A stretch of DNA of 64,000 nucleotides, from the NCBI RefSeq assembly GCF_036226365.1, contig NZ_CP108462.1, positions 7,472,501-7,536,500 of the forward strand, read 5' to 3'. Of the stretch, positions 9,147-16,389 are shown piece after piece. The notes beneath the pieces are model-generated. The model did no database searches. It was not told where the DNA came from and saw only the letters and a program-made list of their open reading frames with translations. The position numbers were made by a program, and so were the translations under genes. The stretch comes from Streptomyces sp. NBC_01262 (GTDB taxonomy: Bacteria > Actinomycetota > Actinomycetes > Streptomycetales > Streptomycetaceae). The first letter of the stretch is position 1. Every line of letters starts with the position of its first letter.

Positions 9147-10787
9147 GTGTCCAGCAACAGGCGCCGCAAGCCGCGCCGTCGCCAGGCCGTTGTGGCGCTC
9201 GGCGCGGCCGCGGCGCTCGTGGCGGGCGTGTTCCTGATGATGCCCGCCGACGCGGACACGTCGTCCGGGCCCGCCCGGGGCGACTTCGACGCCGACGGCA
9301 CATCGGACCTGGTGTACCGCAACGCCGCCGGGCAGCTCTACATCCACACCGGCGCCGCCGAGACCATGGTCGTCGACACGGACGTCTCCAAGGTGAAGGA
9401 CGTCCTGACCCCCGGCGACCTCAACGGGGACGGCAAGCAGGACGTGCTCACCCTCACCCCCACCGGGGCGCTGCGCTTCCACACCGGGCTCTACGCGAGC
9501 GTGCCGGGCGGCATGGGCTCGTACAGCACGGTCGAGACCGGCTGGCAGATCTACAACAAGGTCATCGCCCCGGGCGACATGAACGGCGACAGCAAGCCCG
9601 ACCTGCTGGCCCGCACCCCCGCCGGGAGCCTGTACTTCTACCCGGGCTCGGGCGACGGCTCCTTCGGCACCAGGGTCCTGGTCGGCACCGGCTGGCAGGC
9701 CTACGACGAGGTGATCGGCGCGGGCGACCTGAACGGCGACGGCGTCGGCGATGTGCTGGCCCGTACGCCCGCCGGTGCCCTGTACCGGTTCGCGGGCGTG
9801 AGCGGCGGCAAGCTGGCCGCGCGGGTGCTGGTCGGCGCGAGCGGCTGGCAGCAGTTCAACCAGATCATCGGCGGCGGGGACTGGGACGGCAACGGCAAGA
9901 CGGACCTGCTGGTCCGGGACTTCGCCGGCGCCCTGTGGTTCTACGCGGGCAAGGGCAACGGCACCTTCGCCGCCCGGGTGGCCCGCAGCACCGGCTGGCA
10001 GACGGCCACCCAGTTCGCGGGGGCGGGCAACAACCCGCAGTACGGCAAGTACGGGATCATGGCCCGTACGACGGCGGGTTCGCTCTACCGCTACCAGTCC
10101 GGCGGCACCGCCACCGGCGCCCTGATCAACAAGACGCTGATCGGCGCATCGGCCTGGCCCTCCTCGACCACCCGCCTCGCCTACGCCTCCGCCCTGAGCC
10201 AGAACGGCCTCGCGGACCTGGTCGTGCACACCAAGAGCACCGGCAAGCTGACCAATCCCGCGCTGTACGCCACCGCCGACCCGCTGCTGGCCGCCGGCTC
10301 GACCTCGTACAACCTGGTCCTCGGCCCGGGGGACCTGACCGGCGACGGCAACGGCGACCTGCTGGCCCGCAACAGCTCCGGGACGCTCTACCTCTACCCG
10401 GGCACGGGCAGCGGCATGGCCGTCGGAACCCGTGTCACCCTCAGCGCCGGCTGGCAGCAGTACAACGCCCTCGTCGGCGCGGGCGACTTCACCGGTGACG
10501 GCCGGGCCGACATCGTCGCCCGCACCACCGCCGGCGTGCTGTACCTCTACAAGGGCACCGGCAGCGCCTCGGCTCCCTTCTCCGCCCGCGTCAAGCTCGG
10601 CAGCGGCTGGCAGCAGTACAACAAGCTCTTCTCGCCCGGCGACGCCAACGGCGACGGCAAGGCGGACCTGATGGCCACCACCTCCGCCGGTGCCCTGTAC
10701 TTCTACGCGGGCACCGGCACGGGCACCTTCAAGGCCAGGGTCAAGACCGCCGCCAGCGGCTGGACCGGCTGGGCGGACCTCCTCTAG
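9147..10787 (+). CDS. Secreted FG-GAP/VCBS repeat protein
   Basis: 546 residues. A basic N-terminus (residues 1-13) and hydrophobic stretch (VVALGAAAALVAGVFLMM) form a signal peptide. The rest is a series of about seven blade repeats, each with a calcium-binding-type loop such as GDLNGDGKQD, GDMNGDSKPD, GDWDGNGKTD and GDANGDGKAD, followed by LLARTPAGxLYFYPG, typical of FG-GAP/VCBS beta-propellers. There is no catalytic domain, so it is probably a binding or structural extracellular protein. GTG 9147 has GGAGGG spaced well before it. It lies 35 bp downstream of phoD on the same strand, and co-transcription is likely. Confidence 0.85.
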   Translation: MSSNRRRKPRRRQAVVALGAAAALVAGVFLMMPADADTSSGPARGDFDADGTSDLVYRNAAGQLYIHTGAAETMVVDTDVSKVKDVLTPGDLNGDGKQDVLTLTPTGALRFHTGLYASVPGGMGSYSTVETGWQIYNKVIAPGDMNGDSKPDLLARTPAGSLYFYPGSGDGSFGTRVLVGTGWQAYDEVIGAGDLNGDGVGDVLARTPAGALYRFAGVSGGKLAARVLVGASGWQQFNQIIGGGDWDGNGKTDLLVRDFAGALWFYAGKGNGTFAARVARSTGWQTATQFAGAGNNPQYGKYGIMARTTAGSLYRYQSGGTATGALINKTLIGASAWPSSTTRLAYASALSQNGLADLVVHTKSTGKLTNPALYATADPLLAAGSTSYNLVLGPGDLTGDGNGDLLARNSSGTLYLYPGTGSGMAVGTRVTLSAGWQQYNALVGAGDFTGDGRADIVARTTAGVLYLYKGTGSASAPFSARVKLGSGWQQYNKLFSPGDANGDGKADLMATTSAGALYFYAGTGTGTFKARVKTAASGWTGWADLL

Positions 10788-10806
10788 GGACTCGGGACTC
10801 CGGGGA

Positions 10807-11802
10807 TCACGCCGTGCACTGGTAGGACACCGAGCCCGGTTCGCGCCGCCGGACCAGCTGGTCGCGCAGGATGCGCTTGGCCAGCGAGCCTCGGCGCTCG
10901 GCGGCGGTGCGGCGGTAGCGCAGCAGCAGGGCGGCGTCCGGGCGCGGGGCGCCGGTGAGTTCGTAGCCGTGGTGGCGCAGGCCGCCTGCGAGGACGGTCT
11001 CGCACAGGGAGATCTCCCAGGGGTCGAGGCGGTCGCGCCAGGTGCCCGCGCGGGCGGCGTTGACGGCCTCATGGGTCCCGGTGTGCCAGGTCTTGCGGCC
11101 GGGGACGGCGATGCCGGCCGCCTTGTCCGGCCGGAGCATGGCGGGGTGGAACTCCTCGCCGAGGAAGCCGCACAGGGCGGTCAGTTCCTGCTCGGGGCGG
11201 GTGATCAGGTCCTCGTAGCGCAGCTCGTGGTAGGAGCCGGCGGGCATCGTCCGCGCGTACTTGCGGCCCAGGTCGATCGCCCGGGACCAGGTGGCGGCGG
11301 CGTGGTGGGAGTCCTCGTGGTACCAGGGCATGGACTTCAGCGAGGCCACGCAGTCCCGGCCGTCCCGGACCAGGTGGACGAACTGGGCGGTCGGGAACAG
11401 CCGCCGCAGGGCGTCCATGTGCATGACGTATGCCGGGCGCTTGTCGCCCCAGCGGGGCTTGCCGAAGCGGCCCGCGTACGCCTGGAGCACGGTGCCCAGC
11501 GCCGAGCCCAGGGTCGGCGGGGCGTCGGCGATCAGCTTGTTCACCTCGCCCGCGTCCAGGCCCAGTTCGTGGAAGCGGGTGGCCTTCGGGCCGGTGATGG
11601 CCTCGGCGAGGCGGCAGCGGTTCGCGGGGTCGGCCAGGTCGCCGAACTCCAGCCGGCGCTCGTAGATGTCGAGCATGAACCGGGTCTCCGGCGGGATCGC
11701 GATCCTCGGGTGGCTGTGCAGCATGAGCTGCAGCAGGGTCGTGCCCGACCTCGGACATCCCACCACGAAGATCGGCCGTTCGGCCGCTGTGCCTGTCGTC
11801 AT
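10807..11802 (-). CDS. Sulfotransferase family protein
   Basis: 331 residues. The 5'-phosphosulfate-binding loop is clear at residues 11-22 (IFVVGCPRSGTT), and a 3'-phosphate-binding segment VHLVRDGRDCVASL follows near residue 140, so the protein is predicted to use PAPS to sulfate an acceptor. The acceptor is unknown; the family includes enzymes acting on glycans, lipids and natural products. It stands alone on the minus strand, converging on the VCBS gene and downstream of the glnII terminator, so it needs its own promoter in the 80 bp before its start. Confidence 0.85.
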   Translation of the reverse strand: MTTGTAAERPIFVVGCPRSGTTLLQLMLHSHPRIAIPPETRFMLDIYERRLEFGDLADPANRCRLAEAITGPKATRFHELGLDAGEVNKLIADAPPTLGSALGTVLQAYAGRFGKPRWGDKRPAYVMHMDALRRLFPTAQFVHLVRDGRDCVASLKSMPWYHEDSHHAAATWSRAIDLGRKYARTMPAGSYHELRYEDLITRPEQELTALCGFLGEEFHPAMLRPDKAAGIAVPGRKTWHTGTHEAVNAARAGTWRDRLDPWEISLCETVLAGGLRHHGYELTGAPRPDAALLLRYRRTAAERRGSLAKRILRDQLVRRREPGSVSYQCTA

Positions 11803-11882
11803 GCCGTCATTGATATCCGGCGGTTGTGGGGGGAGCGTGAGAGCTGTCTTGGGTCCGAATGAGGAATCGTTCCGGTGTTCTA

Positions 11883-11929
11883 ATACGCCGAGGGGCGCCC
11901 GTCGTGATGACGGACGCCCCTCGGCGTAT
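11883..11929 (-). terminator. Rho-independent-like hairpin after glnII
   Basis: A long inverted repeat: the left arm begins ATACGCCGAGGGGCG and the right arm ends CGCCCCTCGGCGTAT, with a second short stem (CCGTC/GACGG) inside. There is no poly-U tail, which is normal for this GC content. It is placed 17 bp past the glnII stop and separates glnII from the sulfotransferase gene. Confidence 0.75.
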
Positions 11930-11946
11930 GCGTTACGGAAGGCGGA

Positions 11947-12966
11947 TCAGACCAGGTCGGCCTTCTCCAGCGCCTCGCAGCAGGTGGCGACGATCAGGCG
12001 GGCCACGACGTAGGGGTCGACGTTCGCGTTGGGACGCCGGTCCTCGATGTAGCCCTTCTTCTCGACCTCGACCTGCCACGGGATGCGGACCGAGGCGCCG
12101 CGGTGCGAGACGCCGTAGCTGTACTCGTTCCACGGGGCGGTCTCGTGGGCGCCGGTGAGGCGCTGCTCGACACCGGTGCCGTACTGGGTGATGTGCTCCA
12201 TCGGCTTGTCGCCGCGGCCGAGGGACTCGGCGGCCTCGATGATCGCCGCGTAGTCCTCGCGCATCTTCTTGGTGGAGAAGTTGGTGTGCGCGCCCGCGCC
12301 GTTCCAGTCGCCCTTGGCCGGCTTGGCGTCCAGGGTCGCGGAGATGCCGAAGTCCTCGGCGGTGCGGTAGAGCAGCCAGCGGGCGACCCACAGGTGGTCG
12401 GCGACCTCCAGCGGGGACAGCGGGCCGACCTGGAACTCCCACTGGCCGGGCATGACCTCGGCGTTGATGCCGGAGATGCCGAGACCGGCCTTGAGGCAGT
12501 TGTCGAGGTGCTTCTCGACGGCCGGGCGGCCGAAGATCTCGTCGGCGCCGACGCCGCAGTAGTAGCCGCCCTGCGGGGCCGGGAAGCCGCCCACGGGGAA
12601 GCCGAGGGGGCGGGAGCCCTCGAAGAAGGTGTACTCCTGCTCGATGCCGAACCAGGACTCCTGGGCCGCGTACTTCTCGGCGACCGGGCGGAGCAGCGCA
12701 CGGGTGTTGGACTCGTGCGGGGTGTCGTCGATGTTGAAGACCTCGCACAGCACGAGGATGTCGTCGCCGCCGCGGATCGGGTCCGGGAAGGTCGCGACCG
12801 GCTTCAGTACGCGGTCCGACGCGTGGCCCTCGGCCTGGTTGGTGCTGGAACCGTCGAAGCCCCAGATCCCGGGCTCGGCCCCGTCCGCGAGGATCTTGGT
12901 CTTCGAGCGGAGCTTGGCGGTCGGCTCGGTGCCGTCGATCCAGATGTACTCAGCCTTGAAGGTCAC
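11947..12966 (-). CDS. glnII: Glutamine synthetase type II (GSII)
   Basis: 339 residues, the length of the eukaryotic-type GSII found in actinomycetes and rhizobia. Motifs include WGFDGSST near residue 35, GIEQEYTFFEG near 105 and the ATP/glutamate-binding NAEVMPGQWEFQVG near 165, with the Arg-containing HRGASVRIP near 285. It makes glutamine from glutamate, ammonia and ATP; unlike GSI it is not adenylylated. The GTG at 12966 is preferred because AAAGGA is spaced 8 bases from it; the upstream in-frame ATG (12975) directly abuts that Shine-Dalgarno. A GlnR box lies about 75-110 bp upstream, so expression should rise in nitrogen limitation. Confidence 0.95.
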   Translation of the reverse strand: MTFKAEYIWIDGTEPTAKLRSKTKILADGAEPGIWGFDGSSTNQAEGHASDRVLKPVATFPDPIRGGDDILVLCEVFNIDDTPHESNTRALLRPVAEKYAAQESWFGIEQEYTFFEGSRPLGFPVGGFPAPQGGYYCGVGADEIFGRPAVEKHLDNCLKAGLGISGINAEVMPGQWEFQVGPLSPLEVADHLWVARWLLYRTAEDFGISATLDAKPAKGDWNGAGAHTNFSTKKMREDYAAIIEAAESLGRGDKPMEHITQYGTGVEQRLTGAHETAPWNEYSYGVSHRGASVRIPWQVEVEKKGYIEDRRPNANVDPYVVARLIVATCCEALEKADLV

Positions 12967-13038
12967 GGGCCTCATCCTTTTACAAACGCGGGCTTTGCGG
13001 GCGCAATGGTGTATGCCGCTGCATGTTCACAACCTGCG

Positions 13039-13076
13039 ATTTCTCAACCATTGCCCATGTGTTAACCCAATGTGAA
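13039..13076 (-). promoter_or_regulatory. GlnR box upstream of glnII
   Basis: Reading toward glnII, four half-sites sit exactly 11 nt apart: TTCAC, TTAAC, GCAAT, GAAAT. This matches the phased GTnAC / GAAAC half-sites bound by the nitrogen regulator GlnR in Streptomyces. The order here is two a-type sites then two b-type sites. It lies about 73 bp before the glnII start, a suitable distance for activation. Confidence 0.75.
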
Positions 13077-13145
13077 CGACTCTACGAATCCGGCCGGTGG
13101 GGCCTGTGCGCATGGTGTGGACCAGGGCGTGGATAGGGTGATGCC

Positions 13146-13514
13146 ATGCCGCACACAACCGTGGACTACTCCGAGTCGCTCACCGAGACCTTCGACCGCC
13201 GGGGATTCGCCCTCGCGCTGCATCCCCTCGTCGCGACCGTCATCAGCACCCAGACCGCGGGCTGCCGTACGTACTTCCGTCGCATCGAGGAGGCCGTCGT
13301 CGCCGACGGCGGGCCCGAGCAGGCGGTGATCCGGATCGAGGTCGCGATCCTCTCCGGCCGCGCCCCCGAGGTCAAGGCCGAGCTCAGCGAGGCCGTCCTG
13401 GAACTCGCGCGCAAGCACACCGCCGCGGCGCCGGGGCTGATCGTCCAGACCTCGGTGGAGATCACCGACCTCGACCGGGCCTCCTACCGCAACCACACCG
13501 AGGGACTGGTCTGA
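13146..13514 (+). CDS. 5-carboxymethyl-2-hydroxymuconate isomerase-like tautomerase
   Basis: 122 residues starting MPHTTVDYSESL, which leaves Pro1 as the catalytic base after Met removal, the mark of the tautomerase superfamily. Length and the conserved central CRTYFRRIEE-type segment match the CHMI (HpaF-like) family of homoprotocatechuate degradation. No other genes of that pathway are nearby, so the true substrate is uncertain. The oxidoreductase gene begins 6 bp after the stop, suggesting co-translation. Confidence 0.8.
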   Translation: MPHTTVDYSESLTETFDRRGFALALHPLVATVISTQTAGCRTYFRRIEEAVVADGGPEQAVIRIEVAILSGRAPEVKAELSEAVLELARKHTAAAPGLIVQTSVEITDLDRASYRNHTEGLV

Positions 13515-13519
13515 CCGCC

Positions 13520-14389
13520 ATGCGCTACGGACTCCTCGGCACCGGCCCCTGGGCCGCCAACGCCCACGGCCCCGCCCTCGCCGCCCACCCGGACGCCGAA
13601 CTCGTCGGCGTCTGGGGCCGCCGCCCCGAGGCCGCGGCCTCCCTCGCCGAGACCCTCGGCACCCGGGCGTACGCCGACGCCGACGAGCTCTTCGCCGACG
13701 TGGACGCCGTGGCCATCGCTCTGCCCCCGCACATCCAGGCCCCCCTGGCCGTGCGCGCCGCCCGGGCCGGCTGCCACCTGCTCCTCGACAAGCCCGTCGC
13801 CACGACGGTCGAGGCGGCCCGCGAGGTCGCCGAGGCGGCCGAGCAGGCCGGTGTCGCCTCCGTGGTCTTCTTCACGCTGCGCTTCGCCGCCGAGTCCGCC
13901 GCGTGGGTCGAGGAACAGGCGGCGGTCGAGGGCTGGTTCACCGCCCGCGCCGACTGGCTCGGCTCCGTCTTCTCCTCCGGCGACAGCCCCTTCGCCGACT
14001 CCCCGTGGCGCCGCGAGAAGGGCGCCCTCTGGGACGTCGGCCCCCACGCCCTCTCCATGCTCCTGCCCGTCCTCGGCGACGTCACCGACCTCACCGCCGC
14101 CCCCGGCCCCGGCGACACCGTCCACCTCATCCTCCGCCACACCGGCGGCGCCTCCAGCACCGCCGCCCTCAGCCTCACCACCCCGGCCCCCGGCTCCGGC
14201 GTCACCGTCGAACTCCGCGGCACGGCCGGCGTATCCACTCTCCCCGACCGCACGGACGGCGTCACCGCCGCCTTCCGCAACGCCGTCGACGCCCTCGCCG
14301 AAGCCGCGCGCACCGGCAAGGCCCACCCCTGCGACGCCCGCTTCGGACTCCGCGTCACCGAACTGCTCGCCTCTGCCGAATCCGCCTAG
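13520..14389 (+). CDS. Gfo/Idh/MocA family oxidoreductase
   Basis: 289 residues. The N-terminal Rossmann fold starts with GLLGTGPWAANAHGPAL and is followed by an EKP-like signature LLLDKPVATT near residue 93, where the Lys is the usual catalytic residue. The C-terminal domain is short compared with the usual 330-380 residue members. Predicted to oxidise or reduce a sugar-like substrate with NAD(P). It lies 6 bp downstream of the tautomerase gene and is followed by a perfect palindromic repeat that may end transcription. Confidence 0.85.
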   Translation: MRYGLLGTGPWAANAHGPALAAHPDAELVGVWGRRPEAAASLAETLGTRAYADADELFADVDAVAIALPPHIQAPLAVRAARAGCHLLLDKPVATTVEAAREVAEAAEQAGVASVVFFTLRFAAESAAWVEEQAAVEGWFTARADWLGSVFSSGDSPFADSPWRREKGALWDVGPHALSMLLPVLGDVTDLTAAPGPGDTVHLILRHTGGASSTAALSLTTPAPGSGVTVELRGTAGVSTLPDRTDGVTAAFRNAVDALAEAARTGKAHPCDARFGLRVTELLASAESA

Positions 14390-14436
14390 CGCGGTGACCG
14401 GAATGGTTCGTCGCGTTCGTCCGGGTGGCCGGTTCC

Positions 14437-14486
14437 GTCCTCAATCGCCGGACGGGCTGAAATCAGCCCGTCCGGCGATTGAGGAC
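14437..14486. repeat. Perfect 23-bp-arm palindrome, dispersed REP-like repeat
   Basis: Left arm 14437-14459 (begins GTCCTCAATCGCCGG) and right arm 14464-14486 (ends CCGGCGATTGAGGAC) are perfectly complementary around an AAAT loop. The same arm sequence recurs at 27111-27133 and, in variant form, at 27280-27302, 27474-27494 and 27676-27698. It is placed 48 bp past the oxidoreductase stop, so it could also act as a terminator. Confidence 0.85.
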
Positions 14487-14574
14487 AAAGCGCAGCCGAC
14501 GGGCTGCGCAACACGGCGAACGTTCGCGGCCACCGCACCTGGCGATCCGGGGCCCAGGTGCCTATCGTCGTGGT

Positions 14575-14934
14575 ATGGCTGCGGATTGGTGGTCGATCGA
14601 GGTCCTCAACGCCAGGACCCCGGCCGCCGAGTGGCGTGACGCGTATGCGCCCGCACTCGTCGAATCGGCCGTGACGAACCGGTCGTTGGCGTGGGAGTGG
14701 CACACCTTCACCTGGGGTGTGGTCTTCGAGCTGCGGTTCTCCGACGAAGAGGACTGGCTGTCCTGGCGTGCCCTCCCCGGCACCGGGGCCGCGCTCGACG
14801 CGGTGCCGGATCCCGTCTCGGGGCTGCTCGTCCACCGCGGCCGGGGCGGCGCGTCCGGCGCGTACGTTCCGCGCCGCCCGCGCCGCTCGCCGGGATCGGC
14901 TGCTCAGGCCATCGACCAGGCCGCGATGACATAG
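14575..14934 (+). CDS. Hypothetical protein, tryptophan-rich
   Basis: 119 residues starting MAADWWSIEVLNARTPAAEW. It contains many aromatics (WEWHTFTW, DWLSWRALPG) and an LVHRGRGG segment, then a basic low-complexity tail. No signal peptide or membrane span. I do not recognise the family, though codon use and compact size look like a real streptomycete gene. No good Shine-Dalgarno is present, so it may be leaderless or start slightly elsewhere. Its 3' end overlaps by 31 bp a tiny membrane-protein gene on the other strand. Confidence 0.6.
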   Translation: MAADWWSIEVLNARTPAAEWRDAYAPALVESAVTNRSLAWEWHTFTWGVVFELRFSDEEDWLSWRALPGTGAALDAVPDPVSGLLVHRGRGGASGAYVPRRPRRSPGSAAQAIDQAAMT

Positions 14935-15020
14935 ACCAGGGCCGTCAGCCAGATGAGGCCGGCCGTGCCCGCCACTGCCAGGGCTGTCGCGATGCGCCGC
15001 TCATTCGTGATCTCGTCCAT
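14904..15020 (-). CDS. Small single-pass membrane protein (38 aa)
   Basis: A 38-residue ORF: a charged start MDEITNERRIATALAV, then a continuous hydrophobic segment (AGTAGLIWLTALVYVIAAW) and stop. The amphipathic-charged head plus one transmembrane helix is typical of small membrane proteins that gene finders miss. Codon third positions are mostly G/C. The Shine-Dalgarno (GAGTGG) is weak. It overlaps the 3' end of the gene on the plus strand. Function unknown. Confidence 0.55.
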   Translation of the reverse strand: MDEITNERRIATALAVAGTAGLIWLTALVYVIAAWSMA

Positions 15021-15086
15021 GCGGCCACTCTGCCGGGCCCGCTGCGGGGCCCGCATGAGTGCGGGTACTCATATTGCCCGGGTCGC

Positions 15087-15689
15087 TCAGACGCCGGACG
15101 GGCTGGACTGCGTCGCAGGGCGCTGCTGCTGGACCGGGCGGTCCTGCGGCCGGTCCTGCGGCCGGGTGGTCGAGGCGGCGGTCGTCGGGCGGGTGATGGA
15201 GCGGATGCCGGAGATGAGCTTGGTCCTGAGGTCGGACCGGACCACCAGGTAGGTGTACGTGCGCTGGGTGGCCGTGCCCCAGGACAGGCGGACGTAGGAG
15301 AACACCTGGTTGCCGCTGGTGCCGTGGTACTTGACGGCCCAGGCGGCCGGCACGTTCTGGGCGCGCAGGACGCCGTCGGCCTTGTTGTCGTTCTCCCACT
15401 TCTTGAGGTCGTCCCGGAGGTCCTTGGTGAGGTACGCGGTGCGCAGCGCGTTGGCGAGCGGGCCGCGGCGGGAGTCGTGGAGGGCGTCGATGTAGGCGCC
15501 GTAGAACTGGGAGACGCGGTTGACGGCCGAGGTCGGGCTGCCGGCGTGGACGATGGTCACGGGGGCGGGGGGAGCCGGCGGGGCCGGGGCGGAGGAGGCG
15601 GCGGGGGAGGCGAGGACTCCGGCGAGGACGGTGACGGTGGCTGTGGCGGTGAGGATGCCGCGGCGGAGCCGACTCGTGTGCGTGGTCAT
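15087..15689 (-). CDS. Secreted hypothetical protein
   Basis: 200 residues. A signal peptide (MTTHTSRLRRGILTATATV, then VLAGVLASPAASSA) is followed by a Pro-rich linker and a globular domain (about 50-165) containing VSQFYGAYIDALHD, WAVKYHGTSGNQVFSYVRLSWG and TYTYLVVRSD, then a repetitive Gln/Pro/Arg tail (PQDRPQDRPVQQQRP). No catalytic motif is seen. The fold may be a small extracellular alpha/beta domain similar to NTF2-like stress proteins, but this is only a guess. Monocistronic, with a gap of about 160 bp before the next minus-strand gene's end. Confidence 0.75.
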   Translation of the reverse strand: MTTHTSRLRRGILTATATVTVLAGVLASPAASSAPAPPAPPAPVTIVHAGSPTSAVNRVSQFYGAYIDALHDSRRGPLANALRTAYLTKDLRDDLKKWENDNKADGVLRAQNVPAAWAVKYHGTSGNQVFSYVRLSWGTATQRTYTYLVVRSDLRTKLISGIRSITRPTTAASTTRPQDRPQDRPVQQQRPATQSSPSGV

Positions 15690-15789
15690 GGCGATCGGTG
15701 GCCTTTCGCGTGCCCGGAAGCTGACGATTCATCCTCTATGCGGTGATACGTCAAGTCGGGTTGTATGCGCGATGGCTCGCCGATAAGTC

Positions 15790-15827
15790 ATACGAAAGGC
15801 CGCCACGTCCGTGGCGGCCTTTCGTAT
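15790..15827 (-). terminator. Hairpin terminator after the SPW-repeat gene
   Basis: Perfect 17-bp stem (ATACGAAAGGCCGCCAC with its complement) around a 4-base loop, 20 bp past the stop at 15848. Very stable and well placed to end minus-strand transcription. Confidence 0.8.
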
Positions 15828-15847
15828 CGGGTCGTATCAGGGTCAGG

Positions 15848-16297
15848 TCAGCCGGTTGGCTGGCGACTGCTCGTGCGCATCAGGGTCCCCGCGGCCAGGA
15901 GGCCGAGGAGGCAGGTGACGCCGCCGATGATGATGTTGTTGACGATCGCTCCGGTGGTGGGGCTGCTGCCGACCACCCACGGGGCGATGATCAGCCAGAC
16001 ACCGATGGCGGCCAGCGCCAGGCTCAGGCCGTACATCCTGGTGGGTCCCATGGCCAGCCCGAACCCCAGCACCGCGACGGCGATGCCGAAGATCAGGTTG
16101 TTCTGTGCCAGCTCGGGCTGGGAGCCCGAGAAGTGCACCGTCCAGGGCGAGATGGCGCAGTAGAGGCCGGCGAGAAGCACCGGGCCGTCGAAGAGCACCA
16201 CATCCCGTCCGCTCAGCATGCGGGCGTAGCGGTCACGCATCTCCGTCACATCGGGGTGATCGGAGATATCACCTGGGCGGTGAGAGACGTCGGCCAT
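15848..16297 (-). CDS. SPW-repeat membrane protein
   Basis: 149 residues with about four transmembrane helices arranged as a duplicated pair. Each half carries a Ser/Ala-Pro-Trp motif at the end of a helix (AISPWTVHF near residue 60 and IAPWVVGS near 117), which defines the SPW repeat family. Function is unknown; members are integral membrane proteins of about this size. ATG 16297 is chosen because AAGGAGG lies 9 bases upstream; an earlier in-frame start at 16351 lacks this. Monocistronic and followed by a strong hairpin. Confidence 0.85.
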   Translation of the reverse strand: MADVSHRPGDISDHPDVTEMRDRYARMLSGRDVVLFDGPVLLAGLYCAISPWTVHFSGSQPELAQNNLIFGIAVAVLGFGLAMGPTRMYGLSLALAAIGVWLIIAPWVVGSSPTTGAIVNNIIIGGVTCLLGLLAAGTLMRTSSRQPTG

Positions 16298-16389
16298 ACG
16301 ACTCGCCTCCTTCGCTTCCTTGCAAGTCTGACCGAGCTGGTTCACCACCATTGTGCGCTTATCTTTCCTTTATGGGTATATGTCACTGG

